Below are positions 1 through 7,022 of a stretch of 64,000 bases of DNA, in pieces; within the stretch, counting starts at the first letter, position 1; each line of letters begins with the position of its first letter. The position numbers and the translations under genes were made by a program. The stretch is from an uncultured Oscillospiraceae bacterium. Its GTDB lineage: Bacteria; Bacillota; Clostridia; Oscillospirales; Oscillospiraceae. Below the pieces are notes generated by a model that searched no databases, was not told the origin of the DNA, and saw nothing but the letters and a program-made list of their open reading frames with translations. The stretch covers positions 1 to 64,000 of the forward strand of contig CABSMJ010000007.1 in assembly GCA_902478785.1 (NCBI GenBank). The letters are read 5' to 3'.

Positions 1-31
1 AAAAAACGAACTTTTGACGATGGAGGCCACC

Positions 32-595
32 ATGAACAAGAAAACAAAGGCGCTCACCACCGAGCAATATAAAGAGATAATCCAGACCATGCGCGAGGGG
101 TTCAGTGGTTGCCGCCCCAATGAGCGTATAGCCACCGCCCTTGTGCTGGAAGGGAATTTAGGCTTGCGTATCAGCGATATATTGAAACTGCGGTCCTGTG
201 ATATTGTCCGGGACGGGGACAGATACCGCCTGGAAGTCACCGAACAGAAAACCGGCAAGCACCGCGTGTTCACGGTTCCGCTTGTTATCCAGCAATACAT
301 AGAGAATTATTGCTTGCGCCACGGTATAGGCAGGGACGCGCTGATTTTTCCCATCACAGAGCGAGCCATACAAAAACAACTTCATATTGTGTGCGATTAC
401 CTGGGCTTTGAGGGTATCAGCACCCACAGTTTCCGCAAGTGGTACGCCACGGAGATTTATAAGGCCAATGGTTATGATATTGCCCTGGTGCAGAGGCTAC
501 TACAACACAGCTCCGCCGCCGTAACACAGCGCTATATCGGCATTGAGCCACAGCGGATAGAGGCCGCGATTGAGAAGCACACACAGCTTATTTGA
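32..595 (+). CDS. Short tyrosine recombinase/integrase, catalytic domain only
   Basis: A 187-residue protein that corresponds only to the catalytic domain of tyrosine recombinases. The active-site set is visible: Arg46 in GLRISD, a Lys in QKTGKHR near residue 76, His132-x-x-Arg135 in HSFRK, His159 in LQHSS and the nucleophile candidate Tyr168 in QRYIG. It has no arm-binding or core-binding N-terminal domain, so it is shorter than a full integrase. ATG 32 is preferred over the in-frame TTG 14 because GGAGG lies at 22-26. It sits at the window edge inside an AT-richer integrative element that also encodes a full integrase on the other strand. It probably acts in DNA rearrangement or resolution of the element; the substrate is unknown. 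Confidence 0.85.
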   Translation: MNKKTKALTTEQYKEIIQTMREGFSGCRPNERIATALVLEGNLGLRISDILKLRSCDIVRDGDRYRLEVTEQKTGKHRVFTVPLVIQQYIENYCLRHGIGRDALIFPITERAIQKQLHIVCDYLGFEGISTHSFRKWYATEIYKANGYDIALVQRLLQHSSAAVTQRYIGIEPQRIEAAIEKHTQLI

Positions 596-599
596 CAGA

Positions 600-640
600 G
601 CCGGGCCGCTCAATGAGCGGCCCGGCCCTATTGTTTTTTT
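600..640 (+). terminator. Intrinsic terminator after the short recombinase
   Basis: A perfect 12-bp GC-rich stem (600-611 with 615-626), a 3-nt loop and a run of seven T at 634-640. It begins 4 nt after the recombinase stop codon. Confidence 0.9.
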
Positions 641-643
641 ACT

Positions 644-678
644 GCTTTTTTCGCGCTTTTGCTTTTTTCGCGCTTTTG
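644..678 (+). repeat. Two tandem 17-bp repeats upstream of the WYL regulator gene
   Basis: The 18-mer gcttttttcgcgcttttg occurs at 644-661 and again at 661-678, sharing one G. It lies 41-75 bp upstream of the WYL-regulator start codon, where an operator or promoter upstream element would be expected. No function is demonstrated. Confidence 0.6.
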
Positions 679-718
679 TGATACACTGACATAGAAATAT
701 GCAAAGGAGGCCGCGAAA

Positions 719-1837
719 ATGAAAGAGAAAAGCGAAGAGAGAAGTGAATTACAAATAAATCGCGGCAAGAAGCCCAATCAGAAGCTAAAGCCCTATCTTG
801 TTTTGCAGTTTCTCTTACGGGAAACGGATGAAAACAATGTTGTGACAGCCGATGACATTGTGGCGTATTTGAATGAGATAGGGATTGATGCAGAACGTCG
901 CTCCGTTTACAAGGATATTGAGGAAATCAACAAGGCTACGTGGATGATAGAAAACGGGGGAACGCTCCAGGAGGCAGAAGAAGCAATCGCCGACGAAGAA
1001 GAGCGGCTTGTCATATTTGACCCGCACCGTAAGAAAAAGGGGTTCTATGTGCGGCAACGACGCTATGATTTGAACGATATTCGTTTGCTTGCGGAGTGCG
1101 TCTATTCTGCAAAGTTTATCCCCCAGGCACAGGCAGACCGCCTTGCCGCCATCGTCAGCGATTTTGTCAGCCGACACCAGGCGGAGAAGATACGCAACAA
1201 CGCTCTTGTGATAGACCGGGTAAAAACGATAAATAAGAGCGTCCTAAATAATATCAGCCTCATCAATGATGCTATGGCAACCATGCTGGATGGTAGCCCC
1301 CACAAGCCACAGAAAATCAGTTTCCATTATCTTACCTATGAAATTGGGAATCTGGATAAGCCCACAGAGCGCCGCGCCAAGTATATTGTCAGCCCATTTT
1401 ATCTTGTCATTGATGCGGGCAACTACTATCTTTTGGCATTTGACAACCTGAAACAGAAAAAGCGTACATTCCGCGTTGACCGAATGAAAAATGTATGCTT
1501 TGTGGACGAGCCGCGAGAGGGCGCGGAAGCCTTTGCAAACCTTGATGTAGAGACTTTTATGCAGCGCACCTTTTCTATGTACAGCGGTGAAAGAACACGT
1601 GTTAAAATGCGGTTCATTACGCAACTGCTCAATACGGCCATTGACCGCTTTGGGCGGCGCGGCGTAATCTATGAAAAGGCCGATGATGACCATTTTTATG
1701 TGACCGCTGATGTAGATGTAAGTGACCAATTCTTTGCGTGGATTTGTGGCTTTGGCCGAAGGGCAAAAATCGTCTCCCCAGAGCCGATTGTAAAGAAATT
1801 TGAAGAATTTCTTGATAAAATACGCGAAATGTATTGA
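719..1837 (+). CDS. WYL-domain transcriptional regulator
   Basis: A 372-residue protein with an N-terminal winged-helix region (about residues 25-75, with RRSVYKDIEEI typical of HTH_11-type readers) and a C-terminal WYL domain (about 190-290, with SPFYLVIDAGNYYLLAF and a basic TFRVDRM segment). WYL regulators often sense nucleic-acid or nucleotide ligands and control mobile-element or defence genes. The start has a strong AAAGGAGG at 703-710. It lies between the two recombinase genes and ends at a terminator shared with the convergent integrase, so control of element genes is likely, but the target is not visible. Confidence 0.85.
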   Translation: MKEKSEERSELQINRGKKPNQKLKPYLVLQFLLRETDENNVVTADDIVAYLNEIGIDAERRSVYKDIEEINKATWMIENGGTLQEAEEAIADEEERLVIFDPHRKKKGFYVRQRRYDLNDIRLLAECVYSAKFIPQAQADRLAAIVSDFVSRHQAEKIRNNALVIDRVKTINKSVLNNISLINDAMATMLDGSPHKPQKISFHYLTYEIGNLDKPTERRAKYIVSPFYLVIDAGNYYLLAFDNLKQKKRTFRVDRMKNVCFVDEPREGAEAFANLDVETFMQRTFSMYSGERTRVKMRFITQLLNTAIDRFGRRGVIYEKADDDHFYVTADVDVSDQFFAWICGFGRRAKIVSPEPIVKKFEEFLDKIREMY

Positions 1838-1872
1838 AAAACGGTGGGAATTCGCGAAATTCCCACCGTTTT
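1838..1872. terminator. Bidirectional terminator between WYL regulator and integrase
   Basis: A perfect 15-bp inverted repeat (1838-1852 with 1858-1872), A-rich on the left and T-rich on the right, so it can terminate both convergent genes. Confidence 0.85.
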
Positions 1873-1890
1873 CTATTAGAAATCGTCGAT

Positions 1891-3102
1891 TTAGAGCCGA
1901 TTTATGTTGTTTTTCAGCAAATCCACCCCCGATTTGGTGACTGCGAGGTAATATTTCTGCGTTACATGGATGTAAGCATGGCCCATTTGAGCGCAAAGGA
2001 GATGTTGCGGTGTGTTCAACTCTGCCATCATGGTTCCGTATGTGTGGCGGAGGTAATGATATTTGAAGTTTATCCCCATGCGCTTTAGCTCCCGTGAGGG
2101 ATATTTCATGGAATTCACCGTCTGGATTTGCCCATTGGGGAGGCAGTTCACAAGCTCTGTGGAAGAAATTTTGCTGCCGTCCAAGTCATCAATGAAGCGC
2201 TGTTTCTGTTCCCGGACGGCGGCAAACTTGACGGCATCTTCCGCCCGCCGCCGCGCTAAGTCTTGAAAATACACTTTCAATTTGTCGTTCATGTAAATTG
2301 TCCGTTTGCCGCTCCGTGTTTTGACAGGGACGAGTTTAATAAGTCCATCCTGATATTGCATCTGCCTGTCAATGGTGACGGTTCCCGCCTCCAAATCCAC
2401 GTTTGCCCATTTCAGGCCGAAGCACTCATTGATACGTAATCCGCAGTACCGCCCCAGCATGTAGGCTGTTTCCGCGTTTGTGCCCTTAAAGTATTCGTCC
2501 AGAATGGCAAGCTCTTCTTTGCTAAAGGATACAATATCGTCATCATCGTTTATCTTCCGTTTTGGCATGTGGATTTTGGTGTCCTTATTGACGCAGAGTT
2601 TATTGTAGGTATCCACATCCAAATAGTTCCGGGAGTAGGCTTGCCCAAAAATCAGATAGAACATTTTCAGAAAACTTTCTACGTAGGTGTAGGCCAAACC
2701 GCTGTTATAGTATAGTTCCGAAAGGTAGTCGTAAATCTCCGCCACACTAATGTCATCCACAAACCGGCTTCCGAATCGGGTACACAGGTGGTTATCCCAA
2801 AGACTGTCCTGCTTGCGGATGGTCTGATAGGCCCGGTCTGACCGCCCATTGGTGCAGTATTCTTGATAGACCTCTTTGACGGTTCTGCGGCGGGACCTCT
2901 TCTGACAGTTCCGCTCCAAGTGGGCCTGTTCGATTGCTGCCTCCCGCGCTTTTATGGCCTCTCTCTTGGTGTGCAGCTTGTTCCCATGTTCATCGGTGGA
3001 CTTCCGCCGCGCCACTTGTTTCCCGTCAATCATCACGGCGAAACGATAGGCCCACAGGCCATTTTCCATCTTGAACACCCCTGCATCTTTCGCTTTTGCC
3101 AT
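1891..3102 (-). CDS. Full-length site-specific tyrosine integrase of the integrative element
   Basis: A 403-residue phage/ICE-type integrase. It has an N-terminal arm-type DNA-binding region (residues 1-60), a SAM-like core-binding domain (about 75-170) and a C-terminal catalytic domain. The catalytic residues are Arg223 (GLRINE), Lys266 (RSGKR), His349 and Arg352 (HYLRHT), His375 (MGHAY) and Tyr384/385 (QKYYL). The start at 3102 is chosen over the upstream in-frame ATG because GGAGG (plus-strand 3108-3114) sits just before it. The gene lies against the element's right boundary, as integrases usually do next to their attachment site. Only 160 bp separate it from a truncated rubrerythrin reading frame, which is probably the target gene. 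Confidence 0.93.
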   Translation of the reverse strand: MAKAKDAGVFKMENGLWAYRFAVMIDGKQVARRKSTDEHGNKLHTKREAIKAREAAIEQAHLERNCQKRSRRRTVKEVYQEYCTNGRSDRAYQTIRKQDSLWDNHLCTRFGSRFVDDISVAEIYDYLSELYYNSGLAYTYVESFLKMFYLIFGQAYSRNYLDVDTYNKLCVNKDTKIHMPKRKINDDDDIVSFSKEELAILDEYFKGTNAETAYMLGRYCGLRINECFGLKWANVDLEAGTVTIDRQMQYQDGLIKLVPVKTRSGKRTIYMNDKLKVYFQDLARRRAEDAVKFAAVREQKQRFIDDLDGSKISSTELVNCLPNGQIQTVNSMKYPSRELKRMGINFKYHYLRHTYGTMMAELNTPQHLLCAQMGHAYIHVTQKYYLAVTKSGVDLLKNNINRL

Positions 3103-3262
3103 TTCAGTACCTCCAAGGCTTGTACTAAAATGGTACATGGCTGCTCTTTTCACTTAAAAAGATGTACCAGACTTGTACAAAAGATGTTAAGAAGATGTTC
3201 TAAAGTGCATTGGGATTTGTTCCTGTTTCGCTTGATTTTCCAGGGGAACAACCGAGTTTTAA
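3103..3262. other. Element right end / probable attachment junction
   Basis: This 160-bp AT-rich stretch separates the integrase start from the first codon homologous to rubrerythrin. It contains repeated TTGTAC/TGGTACA-like words near 3120-3178, of the sort that integrase arm sites or a promoter could use. An in-frame stop (TAA at 3260-3262) directly precedes the rubrerythrin-like codons, so the junction lies close to 3254-3262. The other attachment end is outside the window. Confidence 0.55.
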
Positions 3263-3400
3263 GCCGGCAAGTTCGAGCTGGCTAAGCTGGCCAAGGAGCT
3301 GAATCTGGATGCCATCCACGACACCGTCCACGAGATGGCTCGCGACGAGGCCCGTCACGGCAAGGCTTTCGCCGGCCTGCTGAAGCGTTACTTCGGCTAA
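3263..3400 (+). pseudogene. 3' fragment of a rubrerythrin gene, truncated at the element boundary
   Basis: An open stretch of 45 codons with no start codon encodes the C-terminal end of rubrerythrin-family proteins: FELAKLAKELNLDAIHDT, then an EMARDEARHGKAF ferritin-like helix with metal-ligand candidates (the E and H of DEARH), ending LLKRYFG. An in-frame stop immediately upstream coincides with the element junction. Rubrerythrin reduces hydrogen peroxide in anaerobes. The 5' part may lie at the other end of the element, outside this window. Confidence 0.85.
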
Positions 3401-3412
3401 TCCAACTAAGTG

Positions 3413-3447
3413 AAAATCCCCGGACCGCAAGGGCCGGGGATTTTTTT
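3413..3447 (+). terminator. Terminator of the rubrerythrin gene
   Basis: An AATCCCCGG/CCGGGGATT stem with a short GC loop, followed by seven T. It lies 12 bp after the rubrerythrin stop. Confidence 0.85.
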
Positions 3448-3462
3448 GCTGTGGCGGGCCTT

Positions 3463-3592
3463 GTCACCGAGTATTTTGTCGGAGGCAAAACCTCGATGCC
3501 GGGCAGATCAAATCATTGGGTGCCCCATGGGGCATGGCCCGTCACGGCAAGGCGTTCAAGGATATCCTGAAGCGCTACTTCGGCTAATCCAA
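3463..3592 (+). repeat. Repeat unit carrying a second copy of the rubrerythrin 3' end
   Basis: The core at 3463-3520 contains ggaggcaaaacctcgatgcc and a downstream caaatca, matching the repeats after the portal gene and after the response regulator. The unit ends at 3537-3592 with 56 nt homologous to 3350-3405, which encode ARHGKAF..LKRYFG, a stop and the following tccaa. The copy differs in the middle (KDI instead of AGL) but keeps the reading frame. The copy begins at GCCCGT, the same hexamer as in the portal repeats. The hairpin seen in the other cores is missing here. Confidence 0.7.
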
Positions 3593-3797
3593 ACCGGATC
3601 ATCAAGCAACTTTTTGAGAGGGAATCAAGAAACCGCTTCCCCCTTTTTTTGCGCTTGCGTCGGTTCGCTGTGGATGTTTTGTGGCATTTCTCCATTTTCC
3701 ACGATGGAAACCTTCCTCTGTGGGTATTCTGCTTTTTGCCCCATATTAAGTAATTTTTACCACTTAATAAGCAAAATATGAAATACAAAAGGAGAGA

Positions 3798-3828
3798 GGA
3801 CGGTACTGTTGGGGTACCGCTTTTTTGA
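3798..3828 (+). terminator. Small hairpin containing the left copy of a 14-bp inverted repeat
   Basis: CGGTA/TACCG arms are followed by six T. The 14-mer ggacggtactgttg at 3798-3811 recurs inverted at 4979-4992, so the two copies bound the SHOCT/XRE segment. They may be shared terminator sequence or the ends of a small element. Confidence 0.5.
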
Positions 3829-3838
3829 TATGTAGAAG

Positions 3839-4430
3839 TTATAGTCCCAGAAGCAGCTTTTTCTTTGCGTTAAATTCCTCCTGGGTGATCACGCGCATAT
3901 CCAACAGTTCCTTGAATTTCTTCAGCTCGTCCGCGGGGGGATTAGACGCGGTTTTCGTCTGTTGTGCATTGGGGGCTTTCATTTCCTGCTGAAATTCTTC
4001 TTTAGTCAACTCACGCAAACTTTTGAAACCACATTTGGGGCATCTATTATAGTCGACGATACAGTCTAAATCGGCTTTTGCGTTTCCTATGTTCGTTGCG
4101 CTTGCTGCGTGGTACCTGCTAAATGCACCAGTGGTGCCCGCGCAAGAAGATAAAGCGTATTGCTGGTTCTTGGCTATATCAACGGGATTATAACAGAAAA
4201 TATATCCGCAAACATCACACTTCTTTCTAATTTCAATTTCATCCGGTTCAACAATCAGTAGCTTTTTGCTTGCAGTGTCATACTTAACAGCTTTGTGCTC
4301 TTGGGGTATTTTTTCATACACTCCTTACAGACGTCGTGTTTTTTCCTTCCATATCTGGAGCTTTATAACGAATCAGTGCCCATGTTACGCTCTTTCCGCA
4401 AATTTCGCACTTAGCCAGTATTTTGACCAT
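3839..4430 (-). pseudogene. Zinc-ribbon/SHOCT protein with two A-run frameshifts
   Basis: The intact 3' part (3839-4321) encodes 160 residues: CDVCGYIFC and CPKCG zinc-ribbon pairs, a low-complexity linker and a C-terminal SHOCT motif (LKKFKELLDMRVITQEEF). Upstream on the same strand, another frame starts at ATG 4430 after AGAAAGGAA and reads KCEICGK; a third short frame reads HDVCKECMKK. Adding one A to each of two A6 runs (plus-strand T-runs 4339-4344 and 4309-4314) joins all three into one protein of about 197 codons. Without that, translation of the 3' part would need a poorly placed GTG at 4321. SHOCT proteins are small, often membrane- or oligomer-associated; the function is unknown. 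The frameshifts may be real decay or sequencing error. Confidence 0.65.
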
Positions 4431-4479
4431 TTCCTTTCTATTTTTCTCGCACACCCTCCGAAAAGGTGTGCTTGACAAT

Positions 4480-4590
4480 CTAGCCTGTCCCCTTCATTTT
4501 GATATATCTTGTAACCGTGGAACCGCTGCGCTCCATTTCGCGGGCTATCGGCGCACAATATGCAAGGTCGATGATCTTTGAAAATAGTAT
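4480..4590 (-). pseudogene. Possible remnant of a helix-turn-helix protein
   Basis: One minus-strand frame reads IIDLAYCAPIAREMERSGS followed by TVTRYIK and a stop at 4480. This has the spacing of a helix-turn-helix. It has no start codon and an upstream in-frame stop, so it is at most a fragment. The parent family is not recognised. Confidence 0.25.
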
Positions 4591-4658
4591 ATTTTTTTGA
4601 AAAGTACATCAATTATAAACATCATTATGATAATATCAATTGGTTTGCTTTACCATAC

Positions 4659-4675
4659 TATCAAGGGATGATAGC
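4659..4675. promoter_or_regulatory. Candidate operator at the XRE-regulator start
   Basis: CTATCA (4659-4664) and TGATAG (4670-4675) form a perfect inverted repeat with a 5-bp spacer. It overlaps the ribosome-binding region of the XRE gene, a common place for an autoregulatory operator. Confidence 0.4.
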
Positions 4676-4676
4676 A

Positions 4677-4968
4677 TGATTGCTGACAAAATCAAGCATT
4701 TGCAAGAGAAAATGGGTATGACGCAGGCTAGTCTCGCAGAGCAACTGGGTATTACCTGGTCTAGTGTCAATGCATGGGAAATGGGCGTTTCTGTTCCCCC
4801 ACACAATATATTGTGGAGCTGGCACATATTTTCAAAGCCTCCACAGATTATTTATTAGGTGTAGATACATCTGCAAGTATCAGTGTTGAGGGATTGACAG
4901 AAAAGGACATTCAGATTGTCCATGGACTGATTGTACACTTGAAAGAAAAGAACCAAATAGAGTATTGA
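4677..4968 (+). pseudogene. XRE-family regulator broken by a C-run frameshift
   Basis: The first frame encodes an XRE/Cro helix-turn-helix (KIKHLQEKMGMTQASLAEQL then WSSVNAWEMG). After the five-C run at 4796-4800, the normal continuation (TQYIVELAHIFKASTDYLLG, then a short C-terminal tail) is found one frame away and ends at 4968. One extra C would restore a standard repressor of about 97 residues. As written, the protein would be truncated and lose the end of its DNA-binding domain. It is divergent from the SHOCT gene, which it may have controlled. Confidence 0.75.
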
Positions 4969-4970
4969 CA

Positions 4971-5000
4971 GGACGGCGCAACAGTACCGTCCTTCTGTTT
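4971..5000 (+). terminator. Terminator of the XRE gene with the right inverted-repeat copy
   Basis: GGACGG (4971-4976) pairs with CCGTCC (4987-4992), followed by a T-rich tail. The stretch 4979-4992 is the exact inverse of 3798-3811. Confidence 0.65.
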
Positions 5001-5125
5001 TGCTGTCAAATCCCGTTTCTGCTGTGCTTGCCCACGTTCTCTGTGATCTAGCAGCGGTCTGGAGATTGACAATGCAAAATTCCAGAATCCATTCGGAGCT
5101 GTGTGAGGATCAGCTGTGGATAAGA

Positions 5126-5170
5126 AGAAAAAGAGTGCCGGCACCTATAAGGTGCCGGCACTCTTTTTCT
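5126..5170. terminator. Strong bidirectional terminator
   Basis: A perfect 21-bp inverted repeat (5126-5146 with 5150-5170) with a 3-nt loop and A-rich/T-rich flanks. It closes the minus-strand argH-to-deacetylase operon and shields it from the AT-rich patch on its left. Confidence 0.9.
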
Positions 5171-5196
5171 TGAAAGCATCAGCGGGACCGCTGGAT

Positions 5197-6078
5197 TTAC
5201 CGGGCGGCTGCCTCCGCCTGCTCCCGCAGGCTGGGGAAGGACGCCGGGTCCTGGGCACAGTAGTCCGCCAGCTCGCTGCCGGTGGCAAACCACACGCCCT
5301 CATGGCCCACCATGAACTCCAGGAACTCCCGCAGCATGGCCAGACGTCCGGGGCTGCCGGTGGACTGGGGGTCCAGCTGCAGGGTGTAGCACAGGCCGTG
5401 GTTATAATGGCCGGTGAACTCATCCCGCCAGTTGGAGAGCACGTTGCTATAATTGGCCACGCGGCCCTGGCCGAAGGGGAAGGCCGGGCGGTAGTTGAAG
5501 GCAAAATAGGGCAGGTCGAAGTTGGCCCACTGCATGGGGATCTGCAGCATCTGGTCCCCGGCCTGGTTCACGGTCATGTAATAGGGCCGGTCATCGTCGT
5601 AGAGGTCACTGGAATAGCGCATCCCCAGCTGCCGGGCGATGTCCAGGGTCTCCAGCATCAGGTCACCGATGGGGGCCCGGAAGCCGGCCGGACGGCGGCC
5701 GCAGGCCTTTTCAATGGCCTCCACCGCCTTCTCCAGCCGCCGGCGCTGCTCATCGGGCTCCAGCAGGGAGAAATTCTCATAGGCGTAGCCGTGGCAGGCA
5801 ATCTCATGGCCCCGCTCCACGATCTCCCGGATGGACTCCGGATAGGTCTCCGCCGTGCGGCCGGGGACAAAGAAGGTGGCACGCAGGTGCAGCTCGTCCA
5901 GCAGGTCCAGCAGACGGGGCAGACCATGGGTCATGCCGTACTGGCCCAGAGACAGCGTCTTGGGCATCCGGGCCGCCCGCTCATCCAGAGACAGCCAGAA
6001 AAACTCCGCCGCCAGGTTCACCGTCAAAAAGGCGGCACAGCGCTTGCCCTGGGGCAATTTCATACCTTTTGCATACAT
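5197..6078 (-). CDS. CE4 polysaccharide-deacetylase-family paralogue with lost metal ligands
   Basis: A 293-residue NodB-fold protein, similar in length and order to its upstream neighbour (RATFFVPGR, GHEIACHGYAY, RPAGFRAPIGD, GVWFATGSE). Three key positions are changed: the Asp-rich motif 1 reads VNLAAE instead of FDLDGD, the second His of HGYTH is Tyr100, and the late MHP motif reads LDP. A zinc-dependent deacetylase reaction is therefore unlikely. It could be a pseudoenzyme partner, or a metal-independent relative such as the PuuE-type allantoinases. The start at 6078 is supported by GGAGG 9 nt upstream. It follows the other paralogue by 4 bp as the last gene of the argH operon. Confidence 0.75.
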   Translation of the reverse strand: MYAKGMKLPQGKRCAAFLTVNLAAEFFWLSLDERAARMPKTLSLGQYGMTHGLPRLLDLLDELHLRATFFVPGRTAETYPESIREIVERGHEIACHGYAYENFSLLEPDEQRRRLEKAVEAIEKACGRRPAGFRAPIGDLMLETLDIARQLGMRYSSDLYDDDRPYYMTVNQAGDQMLQIPMQWANFDLPYFAFNYRPAFPFGQGRVANYSNVLSNWRDEFTGHYNHGLCYTLQLDPQSTGSPGRLAMLREFLEFMVGHEGVWFATGSELADYCAQDPASFPSLREQAEAAAR

Positions 6079-6082
6079 AGAC

Positions 6083-6937
6083 TCAGACCTCCTTTCTGGG
6101 GTGGGCGGAGCGCCAATACTCCGCCACCTCGCTGCCGGTGGCGATCCACACATCCTTGTGGGACGTGACCTCCCGCAGCACCTCTTCCAGCACCAGATTC
6201 CGGCCCGGTGCGCCGGAGATCTGGGGGTGCATCAAAAATACGATGCAAAGACCCATATCGTAGTAGCCCCGGAACTCCCGCAGGTCGTTGTCCTGGACGT
6301 TGCGGTAGCAGCTGATGCGGTCCAGCCCCGCCGGCTCCGGCGGGTAGACACTATATGCCTGGGCTACATAGTCGTCCAGCTCCCACTTGGAGGGGATCTC
6401 CACCAGGTCGGACTCTTTCCCGTCCAGCACGGTATAATAGGGCTTATCATCGCCCCGCATGGAGCTGGAATAGGAAAAGCCCAGGTCCCGCAGCAGATAG
6501 GGGGTGCGGACGTGCCAGTCGCCGGAGGGAGTACGGAAGCCCACCGGGGCCTTGCCGGTGATGTCGGCGATGACCTGCTGGGTCTTTTTCAGGATCTCCA
6601 GCTGCTCCTCCACCGTCTTTTCCACGAAGCGTTCGTGGGTATAGCCGTGGTTACCGATCTCATGGCCGGCGTCGGCAATGCGGCGGATGACCGCCGGATT
6701 GTGCTCGGCCACAAAGCCGGGGACAAAGAAGGTGGCCTTGACGCCGTAGCGCTCCAGCAGGTCCAGGATCATATCCACGCAGCGGTTGGGGCCATACTGG
6801 CCGATGGAACGGGCCCGGATCAGCTTTTCCGTGTTGGGCTCATCGGCGGACATGTTCCGCCAGATCACGTCACCGTCCAGGTCGAAGGTGAACATGGCCG
6901 CGCTCTTTTTGCCCTTCGGCCACAGGGATTCCTTCAT
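6083..6937 (-). CDS. CE4 polysaccharide-deacetylase-family hydrolase (PgdA/PuuE-like)
   Basis: A 284-residue NodB-fold hydrolase. Motif 1 is FTFDLDGD (Asp19/21/23), motif 2 is GHEIGNHGYTHE (His97, His101), motif 3 is VGFRTPSGD and the late His is in MHPQISG. The ligand set is intact. The closest family architecture is the short, cytoplasmic Helicobacter PgdA/allantoinase PuuE group rather than secreted peptidoglycan deacetylases: no signal peptide is present. Likely chemistry is hydrolysis of an amide or cyclic imide; the substrate is unknown. It is co-oriented with the NhaC and racemase genes. RBS AAAGGAG lies about 9 nt before ATG 6937. Confidence 0.8.
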   Translation of the reverse strand: MKESLWPKGKKSAAMFTFDLDGDVIWRNMSADEPNTEKLIRARSIGQYGPNRCVDMILDLLERYGVKATFFVPGFVAEHNPAVIRRIADAGHEIGNHGYTHERFVEKTVEEQLEILKKTQQVIADITGKAPVGFRTPSGDWHVRTPYLLRDLGFSYSSSMRGDDKPYYTVLDGKESDLVEIPSKWELDDYVAQAYSVYPPEPAGLDRISCYRNVQDNDLREFRGYYDMGLCIVFLMHPQISGAPGRNLVLEEVLREVTSHKDVWIATGSEVAEYWRSAHPRKEV

Positions 6938-6969
6938 GGCTTATCGCTCCTTTTCTAAAATGCAGGATG

Positions 6970-6998
6970 GGGCCCTGCGCTTTGGGTGCGCAGGGCCC
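6970..6998. other. GC-rich hairpin between nhaC and the deacetylase genes
   Basis: An 11-bp perfect stem (6970-6980 with 6988-6998) without a T-run on either strand. It may protect mRNA or modulate read-through inside the operon. Confidence 0.5.
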
Positions 6999-7022
6999 AA
7001 TATATAAGATGTACGATGGATA

